This document shows positions 11,738 through 18,160 of a stretch of 18,160 nucleotides of DNA, piece after piece. This stretch comes from Candidatus Omnitrophota bacterium (GTDB taxonomy: Bacteria > Omnitrophota > 4484-213): contig DAOWIN010000073.1 in NCBI GenBank assembly GCA_030640885.1, positions 1 through 18,160 of the forward strand, read 5' to 3'. The notes below the pieces were generated by a model, which did not search any database, had not been told where the DNA came from, and saw nothing but the letters and a program-made list of their open reading frames with translations. A program made the translations under genes and the position numbers. Numbering within the stretch: the stretch's first letter is position 1; each line of letters opens with the position of its first letter.

Positions 11738-13267
11738 CTAAGTGTTTAGGATTTTTCCCCTGTGTGATATATTGTTATATTGCTGTATTGTTAAACAATT
11801 TAGCAATCTATCCAGGCCCGCCATCTTCTTCTCAATCTTCTGTAAACCTTTAAGCTTCCTGCCTTTTTTCAAACTTAATCTCTTGGCTCTTTCAAAATCC
11901 TTTTTAAACTCCTTGTATCTTATAGAAACGTATTTAGTTATATCATCTTTTGCCTTTAGATGGCAGCAAATTTTTAGAAGCCTTTTAATTACATCTATAT
12001 TACTTAGCCCCAGTCTCATTGCATCCTGATAAAAAACTGCTGCCTTTTCAAAATCTTTCTCCCTCTCATAAATCTGCCCTAAAAGATAACGGTTCTTGGG
12101 CTGCATTGGCTCAAAGGGTTGATAACTAAGAAATAACTTCTTAGCTTTCTTAAACTTCTTCAATCCTAACTCTGCCTGTGCCAATCCCAATAAAGATTGT
12201 TTCAATTCTGTCTTTAGTTTTAAGGCATAGGAAAAATGCCTTTTTGCCTTATAAAAATTCCTTTTTTCTAAAGCGATATTACCCAGACCAATAAAAGGAT
12301 AAGGATTTTCAGGGTCAACCCGGGTAACCTTCAAGAATTCCCTTTTGGCTTTGGAAAATCTGCGAATATTTAAATAAAGAGGCCCATAATTATTATCCGC
12401 TGCCCGATAGGAGGGATCAAGCCTTATTGCTTTTTGGTAATATTCCTTTTTGCCGGTTGATGCAAAGCGCTCAAAAAAGACAGAGGCAATAAACTTTTGC
12501 CCATAGCGTTCTTTAAAATGTTTTGGCGACAAGCGGTAAGCTAATTCATCCCCCAAGATTTTATAGCGCATTGGCGTCCAGCCGCCATTTACAGAATAGG
12601 CAATGGTGGTCCAAACCGGCTTGAGCTCCTTCTTGCTAAGCAAATCCTTTACCAATCTATCAGGCCTAATCCAACGTTTCCTTTTACCTATTTTAGCCGT
12701 ATTACTTGCGTTTAAAAGGCTGTCCACAATTAGGAAGTCAGTATCAATATCTAACAAGACCTTTTGTTTTAGAATCGGCAGTTTTTCTAATGTGCATATA
12801 ACAAATTTTCTTCCCAAGAGTTTAGTTGAGACTATCCCATCTTGAAACGTATGACGTGTAACGTGTAACGTGTGACCTAATTGGCAAGGGTCATGTCTTG
12901 AGAAACTCTTGAGCATACCTTTTATAATTTTGAGCGACTTCTTAAATTCCTTTAATCTTCCTGGAATAACCCAGTAAAGATCCTTGACGATACCCTCGCG
13001 CATTGCCGGATAGATATAATTTCCGATATTAGTCTGCTTATCAAAATCTTTCTGATATCTCTGATACAAAAGAGACTTTTCCAATTCCCGCTTCAGTTGA
13101 TTTAACGTCCTTGCTTCATTCATTATCTGCTCTTTCGGCTTTGCCGGATGAAAGCCAAAATCAATATGAGCATCGATATGGACGAGATCCACGCCTTTAA
13201 AACCTTTCTCCCTCCAGATTTTTAGCGCCTCATGATGATCTTCAATAAGGGATATTTTGTTTGTCAT
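11738..13267 (-). CDS. UPF0489 arginase-fold protein with C-terminal TPR repeats
   Basis: This protein of about 509 residues combines two parts. The N-terminal 270 residues match UPF0489, with an arginase-like metal site: DLVHIDAHIDF (residues 29-39) and LLDIDTDF (173-180) correspond to the DAHxD and DxDxD motifs of ureohydrolases. The rest contains TPR-type helical pairs (for example FSKAKREFLKVTRVDPENPY). From memory, peptide arginases that turn Arg into ornithine in RiPPs have this fold, so Arg modification in the precursor is plausible, with the TPR part binding a partner. A repeat-derived insert (HTLHVTRHTF) lies near residues 134-143. The C-terminal NCLTIQQYNN also comes from repeat. 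A GTG two codons upstream (13273), seven bases after GGAG, is an alternative start. Confidence 0.8.
   Translation of the reverse strand: MTNKISLIEDHHEALKIWREKGFKGVDLVHIDAHIDFGFHPAKPKEQIMNEARTLNQLKRELEKSLLYQRYQKDFDKQTNIGNYIYPAMREGIVKDLYWVIPGRLKEFKKSLKIIKGMLKSFSRHDPCQLGHTLHVTRHTFQDGIVSTKLLGRKFVICTLEKLPILKQKVLLDIDTDFLIVDSLLNASNTAKIGKRKRWIRPDRLVKDLLSKKELKPVWTTIAYSVNGGWTPMRYKILGDELAYRLSPKHFKERYGQKFIASVFFERFASTGKKEYYQKAIRLDPSYRAADNNYGPLYLNIRRFSKAKREFLKVTRVDPENPYPFIGLGNIALEKRNFYKAKRHFSYALKLKTELKQSLLGLAQAELGLKKFKKAKKLFLSYQPFEPMQPKNRYLLGQIYEREKDFEKAAVFYQDAMRLGLSNIDVIKRLLKICCHLKAKDDITKYVSIRYKEFKKDFERAKRLSLKKGRKLKGLQKIEKKMAGLDRLLNCLTIQQYNNISHRGKILNT
12843..12878. repeat. In-frame 7-bp repeat element inside the UPF0489 gene
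   Basis: Units of the acgtgta type (acgtatg, acgtgta, acgtgta, acgtgtg) are read in frame as HTLHVTRHTF. The insert lies between the two metal-binding motifs of the arginase-like domain. Confidence 0.8.
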
Positions 13268-13418
13268 CTTCACCTAATAACTCCGATAAGATGTGTGTTA
13301 ATCTGACTAAAAAGAGAACCTTTCAGCAATATTCCATAAGGGGAAAATGGAAGAGGAAAAAGAGTATGTAATGAAATAATCTCAAACCCGGCTTTTAAAC
13401 AGCTAATTTTGAATTCTT

Positions 13419-13856
13419 TTATTTTCCTTTATTTTCCAACTTATCTATAAACCCATCGGCTTGTTTTATATACCCGTTATAATCTTGAGCCGCCAAAAAA
13501 ATGGCGTTGTAGACTTTTTCATCATCTATATCCATATATTCATGGACTAAGATATTTCTCATCCCTGCCGAACCTTTAAGTTTTTCCGCCAATTCCCTTG
13601 ATATCAAACCTACATCCACGGCTCTTATAAATGAGACACTATAATCCTCTGGCGGCCTATTTCCTGTCTCCATCACAACATGATTATTTATGTCTATAGC
13701 TCATTCTCCGATTAATTGAATAAGCCGCTCTGTAGCTGACTTTAAATAAAAGTCGGTTTTATATTCTTCCAGACTCTTTTGGGAAATAGGTTTTAACTTC
13801 TCTAAATACATATTCAAACGTGATAACTTTCTTCTAATCAATTCAATATCAATCAT
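13419..13856 (-). pseudogene. hepT: HepT-like toxin (DUF86) with in-frame TGA
   Basis: Reading from the ATG at 13856, 51 codons (MIDIELIRRKLSRL and on) lead to a TGA at 13701-13703; the same frame then continues with AIDINNHVVMETGNRPP for 94 more codons. The whole reads as a HepT/DUF86 RNase toxin of about 145 residues. The catalytic motif Rx4HxY is intact after the stop (RNILVHEY). The TGA falls in ERLIQLIGE-stop-AIDI, at a point where homologues continue helix. TGA serves as a normal stop in the neighbouring antitoxin gene, so recoding is unlikely. The gene starts three bases after the antitoxin stop. Either the toxin is inactivated by a nonsense mutation or the base is a sequencing error. 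Confidence 0.8.
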
Positions 13857-13859
13857 ATT

Positions 13860-14297
13860 TCATCTCATCCTTTTTATTGCTGATTTAATATACTGTTTCT
13901 CCAATATCCTGAATTTTCCTGTATCTTGATATCTTGCCAATGCACCTAACCTAAAGGAATTAAACAGGCCTCGGTTCTTTTCATACAAAGGTATACCATT
14001 TATGGCTACATGATAGGTAATCATTGCTTCAGCGCCATTTAAAAATACAGGGTCAAATTTATCGCCAAAAATTGAAACAAAATCTCTCAATATGTCAAAA
14101 TATTTTTCTTTAATTATATTAGAGTCCCCCAACAACCCTATATCTATATCACTTTTAGCTGTAGCGGCATTTTTAGCATACGAACCATGTAAAACTACTA
14201 GAAATAAATTATACTTCCGGCATATTCTATAAAGATCTTCTTTAACCCGCAGTAAAATTTTGCTATTACAGGATTTATTGTAATCAAAAACATCCAT
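13860..14297 (-). CDS. mntA: MntA-like nucleotidyltransferase antitoxin
   Basis: This 145-residue protein has the minimal nucleotidyltransferase motif GSx10DxD (GSYAKNAATAKSDIDI), a third acidic position expected near FDPVFLN, and no other domain. Partners of this type neutralise HepT toxins by AMPylating them. GAGAGGAACGT upstream supports the ATG at 14297. It is followed directly by the hepT-like gene, the usual order for this pair. The pair sits between the S26 peptidase and the UPF0489 gene, apparently as an insertion into the peptide locus. Confidence 0.85.
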   Translation of the reverse strand: MDVFDYNKSCNSKILLRVKEDLYRICRKYNLFLVVLHGSYAKNAATAKSDIDIGLLGDSNIIKEKYFDILRDFVSIFGDKFDPVFLNGAEAMITYHVAINGIPLYEKNRGLFNSFRLGALARYQDTGKFRILEKQYIKSAIKRMR

Positions 14298-14322
14298 ACG
14301 TTCCTCTCTTTCATACCCTTTA

Positions 14323-14427
14323 TTAAACTGCTACATTGTTAAACTGCTTATATTTTGTAGCGGCGTATTTAATTATATCATCTTTTGTCGTAAGGTGCCA
14401 AAAGGTTTTTAGAAGCCTTCGTTTCAT
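14323..14427 (-). pseudogene. 34-codon relic resembling the tail of the UPF0489/TPR protein
   Basis: This mini-ORF (MKRRLLKTFWHLTTKDDIIK and on) resembles residues near KRLLKICCHLKAKDDITKYV in the C-terminal part of the protein at 11738-13267, both in protein and in DNA. After about 27 residues it runs into 8-bp repeat and stops. Its ATG overlaps the stop of the S26 peptidase gene as ATGA. It appears to be a leftover of a duplicated or moved gene, although a translated micro-protein cannot be excluded. Confidence 0.5.
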
Positions 14428-14861
14428 GTTTTATGTAACGCCCTCTTAATAATTCTACTCCCTATCCCGAACAAAGGACCAACTACTACAATAAGCTGAT
14501 TAACAAAATTGCTCCGTCTCCCTGCAAGGCTTATAATATGGCCGTTTCTCAAAACACCTGTAACTTTACCCACAAGCAATTCCTCTGCCACTGGCTCACC
14601 TGAACTCAAATTATTATCCCCGCGGGCATAAAGCAAACACCCTCCTTTATTCTTGATTATCTTTACCAGTCGGTGACAGACTATCTGATTCTCTGCCCGG
14701 TAGAGAATAATATCGCCAACCCTTAAGCTTCCTGCGGCAACCTTTTTAACCACTACCCTCTCTCCTGTCTTGAGAAATGGCCACATACTAAAACCAACAG
14801 CTTTAATAAGGATTAAATCCCCATATTCCTGCTTTAAGTGAATATCGTTATCTCTCTGCAT
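14424..14861 (-). CDS. S26-type signal peptidase, Ser/His form
   Basis: This 145-residue protein shows the signal peptidase I boxes: GFSMWPFLKTGE with the catalytic Ser, VGDIILYR, VCHRLVKI and YARGDNN. The CHR box carries His where bacterial LepB has the general-base Lys, as in the archaeal, eukaryotic ER and SipW-like group. A weakly hydrophobic C-terminal segment (NQLIVVVGPLFGIG) may anchor it. Stand-alone peptidases of this kind occur in peptide clusters, and this one may cleave the precursor leader; that is inference. The start at 14861 (MQRDNDIHL) is preceded by GAAGG at short spacing and overlaps the end of the broken glycosyltransferase gene by 14 bases. Confidence 0.8.
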   Translation of the reverse strand: MQRDNDIHLKQEYGDLILIKAVGFSMWPFLKTGERVVVKKVAAGSLRVGDIILYRAENQIVCHRLVKIIKNKGGCLLYARGDNNLSSGEPVAEELLVGKVTGVLRNGHIISLAGRRSNFVNQLIVVVGPLFGIGSRIIKRALHKT

Positions 14862-15493
14862 CGCCTTCAATTTTAAATATATGAATTGCCGCAAGGCCGT
14901 TGGGATAATAAATGGTTTTAATCGCTGTTGCATCAGGGTATTTGGCTTTGAAATACTTCCATAGCCAACTAAATTCGCCTCCCCAATAATCTTCAGGCCA
15001 TGATTCTGGCGCCCAGATTAGATAATAGGCTGGGTTTATTTTGCTCTTTGTTTGTGTTTTCCTATACATTCTATTATCCTGGCTTTGGGCAAAAAGATCT
15101 AGATAAACATTTACTGGCATCATTCTTGATTGAAGAACTATTTGACAATTTTTTATATCGGGAATTTGTGATAAAGACTCTGCTGCTTCCTTACAGCCAT
15201 AACTGTTTCTGCGCAATTCTTCTAAATGCGTAGGCGCAACATGGTAATAATGCGCCACAATTGAAAAATCTCTGTAAAAACTAATCCTATACAAAGTAAA
15301 ATTCCTGTGAAGAATAATAATCTTCGTTAAAGAGCTCCTAAACAGCCTAAGCCAAGCCAAATCAAAAGAATCTTATCGGAAGTCTTTCTACGCAAAAAAG
15401 AGATAGATTATATGCCCTAACAAAGAATGCTAAACTAAAAATAAAAACCGGGAATAAAATATTGAATAATTTAATAACGGGCTTTTTTTGCAT
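14848..15493 (-). pseudogene. Collapsed GT-C glycosyltransferase gene
   Basis: A good start (ATG at 15493 after GGAG with six-base spacing, overlapping the end of the nucleotidyltransferase gene) opens 43 codons of a membrane N-terminus (MQKKPVIKLFNILFPVFIFS and on) that end at a TGA. The following frame up to 14848 contains what looks like the soluble C-terminal part of the same kind of protein (PAYYLIWAPESWPEDYWGGE). Together they are about a third of a normal 500-residue enzyme, so the middle membrane domain has been deleted with a frame change. The 3' part stays open for 170 codons but has no proper start. Confidence 0.65.
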
Positions 15494-16661
15494 TGGTTAC
15501 TCCGCAAGTTATTGCCTTATAGGGAATATAAAACAGGCGGTTCTTATATAAGAAATCGGTTTTTTTATCATAAGACGAAAGCCCGTAATACTTGGCAAAC
15601 TGCTCTTTGGGTATATTGAAGATATATTCTGTCGGCTCCCAAAAGCTGTCATATAAAAGAAAATGGCTCTTTAGATATAATTCTTTCCCGTCCGCCTTTT
15701 TTGCCGGCAAAAAAGTATTCCTTTGTATAAACCGCCGAATTAATCTTTGTTTATAGCGCGGGATACCTAAGCCATGCCATACCTCTGTGGGCATTTTCTG
15801 TTCTAATAAAATTTCTGCCTGGGTTAAGATAAAAAATAATGCCGCGCGCATCTTGCCTTTTTTTGCTTGTTTCAAAACATAATCCCAGTCAAAACCAACA
15901 GTATATTTATTTAATAATACTACCGTATCGTAAGCATTTTTCAGGCAGAGTGTGCGGCCAAACCGGCGATTATGCAAGGCTAAACTAAAAAGAGTATCTT
16001 CCGGAGAAAGCAGATTTATTTTTCTTCCATCCGCATTAATTTCTCTTATTCTTTCCCAAAGCCCCGGCAGTATATTGCGGTTTTTCCTTTTAAAGTCAAG
16101 GTTCCAATGCAGTTCGATAAAAGGTGCTTTTTCATCTTTCTTTTTCTTATAGAAGGTAAAGTGAATTTGTTTTTCTCTCCAGTATTCTTGTTTTAAACCA
16201 TAGAGTTCTTTTCTATATCCTAAATCGCCGAATATTGTTTCCGCTTTTTGAAGGTCTTCTTCCTTAACCAAAAGGTCGATGTCTGTCATTGGCCTGAGAT
16301 AATTATTTGCGTATAAATCTTCAAGAAGAGCTACCCCCTTTATAGGTAAAAGGATAACCCCCGCTTGCTCAAAAAGATCATATATTCGTAAGAATTCCTG
16401 CCAAAGTTTCTGGCAGCGGACTAAAGCGCAATAATAATTATTTTTTAAAAAAGTTTCTAAATCATGAGGCAAAAATGAATTGAAATCCTTCAAAGCAGAA
16501 TAGCTAAAAGGGGTTAAATCATGATAAATAATAAAACTTTTAAACTTTCCCCAATCAATAGAATAGGAAGTTAGTAAATCATTGATCTCCTGTTTTTTAT
16601 TGCCAACTATATGACCAACAATAAATTTAATTAGATTTATTTCAGGAATTATCTCTGACAT
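15471..16661 (-). CDS. Nucleotidyltransferase family protein (PF14907-like)
   Basis: This 396-residue protein belongs to the uncharacterised nucleotidyltransferase family often seen in lasso peptide and related RiPP clusters. The key motif is LPIKGVALLEDLY (residues 105-117) followed by RPMTDIDLLV (123-132), which gives the DxD metal site. A helical C-terminal half follows. The start at 16661 (MSEIIPEINL) makes a 20-base overlap with the upstream glycosyltransferase gene; the longer frame to 16763 would overlap it far more. Substrate unknown; a nucleotidyl or sugar-nucleotide link to the peptide is possible. Overlaps on both sides suggest one transcription unit with the glycosyltransferases and the S26 peptidase. 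Confidence 0.8.
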   Translation of the reverse strand: MSEIIPEINLIKFIVGHIVGNKKQEINDLLTSYSIDWGKFKSFIIYHDLTPFSYSALKDFNSFLPHDLETFLKNNYYCALVRCQKLWQEFLRIYDLFEQAGVILLPIKGVALLEDLYANNYLRPMTDIDLLVKEEDLQKAETIFGDLGYRKELYGLKQEYWREKQIHFTFYKKKKDEKAPFIELHWNLDFKRKNRNILPGLWERIREINADGRKINLLSPEDTLFSLALHNRRFGRTLCLKNAYDTVVLLNKYTVGFDWDYVLKQAKKGKMRAALFFILTQAEILLEQKMPTEVWHGLGIPRYKQRLIRRFIQRNTFLPAKKADGKELYLKSHFLLYDSFWEPTEYIFNIPKEQFAKYYGLSSYDKKTDFLYKNRLFYIPYKAITCGVTNAKKARY

Positions 16662-18135
16662 ATCGAAATATCCATAACCCGTCGAATTCTTTAATAAACT
16701 CCAGCCTGAAATTCGTATCCAGCCAAGTTTTAACGGACTGGGAATTATCATCCAATCTTCCATCCCTGGCCCAGTCCGAAGAAATAACCCATAATCTTTT
16801 GAATTTCAGATTATTTATCCTGTTAAAAGTCAGATAATTTCCGCTTTCCCGGATAGGCCTTTGCCAGCTCCCGTCCGGGAAACCGGGATCAAAAAAATAA
16901 TAAAAAAACCGAAACTCTCCCTTAGTGTAAAATTGTAAAGAAGGTATAATAGACTCGTTAGTGAAAGCTAATATATCCTCCTGTCCAATATTATCTTTTA
17001 AAAATTCAGCGATTGGCCTAATTGGTTTCTTTATATAAGCGCCGCGATGATGTATTAAAGGCGGATATATCTTATTATTAAAATATCGATAATCGGAAAT
17101 AAACAATAGCGGGATTAAAACGCATAAACCAAGATTTCTTACCGGCTTTTTACAAAACCCTATCCCCAAAGATAAAATAAGATAAAAATAAGGGCTAAAA
17201 ATAATAAGGCCCCGATCTAAATAAACAGAAAAAAATACTTTAGAAAAGACAAAAGCCGTCGATATAGGCACAAAAAACAAAAACAGGCAAAATGCGAAAT
17301 TTTGCCTCAATTCCTTTTTTTTATACACCCCCGCCAAAACAGAAATAAAAAACAAACCCGTTAGCATATTTGATAGAAAATACAGTAAAGGGAAACCATT
17401 ATAGCCTAAGATGAAATTTTCCAGCGTAATTGCCAAAGAGTTCCACTGAGGCTCAGATATCCAGAATCCTTCCCAGACATAATAAAATTTACTCAAAAAC
17501 CGGGGTAAATAAAAACTGAAACTTAAAGCGATGATTAAAAAAACAATTACTTCTTTGAATTTCAACCTCAGCTTTTTGAGAAAGACAAGATATAAAAATT
17601 GAGTAAAAAATAAAAAGATATAAAAATAATTGGTGTAAATACCCAAAAAAGAAACTAAGATAAAGAGTAACCATTGCCTGTTTTCGCCTTTTCTTAAAGC
17701 CTTGTAAAATAATAAACTCGAAAGCAAGCCAAAAAATAAAAGCATACTATAGTCCCGCGCTTCCTGGGCATACCAGAGATGAAACGGACTAACCCCCATA
17801 ATTAAAGCCGCGCATATACCAACTCTTTTATTGAATAAATTTCTTCCCAAAAAGAAAATCAAAATTACGGATAGAAAGCTAAAAATTAATGAAGGAAAGC
17901 GCAGGCTAAATTCTGAAATGCCGAACAGTTTTATCCAGAAATGAAGGAATATCCAGTAAAACGGCGCGTTCCAATTAGACCAAGGATATTTAGCATAACT
18001 AATCGTAAAAATTTCATCATACCAAAAGTCATGGGAACCTAATTTATACAATCTCAGAAGAAATAAAATGGTAAAGAAAAGAATAAATAAACCTCTTCTT
18101 ATTGAACAAAAATTCCTTATTTGAAATCTTTTCAT
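16642..18135 (-). CDS. GT-C membrane glycosyltransferase (PMT/ArnT-like)
   Basis: This 497-residue integral membrane protein has many hydrophobic segments and a soluble C-terminal part. The first extracytoplasmic loop carries HDFWYDEIFTISYAK with the Asp40-Glu41 pair expected for lipid-phosphate-sugar-using GT-C enzymes. LRFPSLIFSFLSVIL and SPFHLWYAQEARDYSMLL are typical of the PMT_2 family. It should move a sugar from a polyprenyl carrier to an acceptor on the outer face of the inner membrane. The acceptor is unknown; it might be lipid, protein or the exported peptide. It is the first gene in the visible run and has no recognisable ribosome-binding site in the 25 bases before its ATG. Confidence 0.85.
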   Translation of the reverse strand: MKRFQIRNFCSIRRGLFILFFTILFLLRLYKLGSHDFWYDEIFTISYAKYPWSNWNAPFYWIFLHFWIKLFGISEFSLRFPSLIFSFLSVILIFFLGRNLFNKRVGICAALIMGVSPFHLWYAQEARDYSMLLFFGLLSSLLFYKALRKGENRQWLLFILVSFLGIYTNYFYIFLFFTQFLYLVFLKKLRLKFKEVIVFLIIALSFSFYLPRFLSKFYYVWEGFWISEPQWNSLAITLENFILGYNGFPLLYFLSNMLTGLFFISVLAGVYKKKELRQNFAFCLFLFFVPISTAFVFSKVFFSVYLDRGLIIFSPYFYLILSLGIGFCKKPVRNLGLCVLIPLLFISDYRYFNNKIYPPLIHHRGAYIKKPIRPIAEFLKDNIGQEDILAFTNESIIPSLQFYTKGEFRFFYYFFDPGFPDGSWQRPIRESGNYLTFNRINNLKFKRLWVISSDWARDGRLDDNSQSVKTWLDTNFRLEFIKEFDGLWIFRYVRDNS

Positions 18136-18160
18136 TGAATTATTGAAGTGGATATAAAGA

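Noticed and set aside
13419..13703. TGA read as an amino acid (alternative genetic code)
   Set aside because: TGA ends several intact genes here (for example the DUF5674, MntA-like and S26 genes), so a nonsense mutation or sequence error is simpler.
14848..15360. Independent 170-residue protein
   Set aside because: It starts at a TTG without ribosome-binding site and looks like the soluble tail of a GT-C enzyme whose N-terminus is found just upstream.

Overview
The window is AT-rich, and every gene I accept lies on the minus strand, so the region reads from right to left. The gene set suggests an uncultured bacterium rather than a model organism: three radical SAM/SPASM proteins, a PqqD-like protein, an HprK-like kinase, a UPF0489/TPR protein, four-helix-bundle, GIY-YIG, DUF5674 and HepT/MntA cassettes, all separated by degenerate 7-8 bp repeats. 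The style recalls Omnitrophota-type genomes. That placement is an impression only; the window holds no rRNA or marker gene.

The centre (about 1.2-13.3 kb) looks like a ribosomally made, post-translationally modified peptide (RiPP) locus. Two intact short genes (3512-3775, 5356-5610) and one shortened gene (10069-10185) share a nearly identical 23-residue leader followed by a Cys-x-Cys motif. Their C-terminal parts are almost entirely different, yet the sequence just after the first two genes is again nearly identical. Candidate modifying enzymes are three radical SAM/SPASM proteins (6042-9885), a PqqD-like leader-recognition protein (11385-11666), a UPF0489 arginase-fold/TPR protein (11738-13267) and an HprK-like kinase (3855-4820). 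An ABCB-type exporter (1237-2994) closes this part. Upstream, on the right, lie a Ser/His-type S26 signal peptidase, a PF14907-like nucleotidyltransferase, an intact GT-C glycosyltransferase and the remains of a second one.

The proposed scheme is inferred from content and order: precursor, PqqD-guided recognition, radical SAM and other tailoring, proteolysis, export. The most striking feature is diversification of the precursor. A segment carrying precursor plus kinase 3' end has been duplicated. The flanks remain about 95% identical by eye, while the core has diverged almost beyond alignment. A fragment of a reverse transcriptase with the SQ motif typical of diversity-generating retroelements (DGRs) lies directly downstream of precursor 1. 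I found no template repeat, so a DGR mechanism is a hypothesis only.

The locus is also decaying and being remodelled. It contains a broken kinase copy, a collapsed glycosyltransferase, a HepT toxin gene with an in-frame TGA, a relic of the UPF0489 protein tail, and small cassette-like genes between the pathway genes. Short repeats fill most gene junctions, supply stop codons and the C-terminal residues of several proteins, and have inserted in frame inside at least four proteins.

The left end holds an incomplete ABC ATPase gene. It is preceded by a gene-free stretch of about 950 bp (286-1236) that contains a strongly structured element at 425-640.
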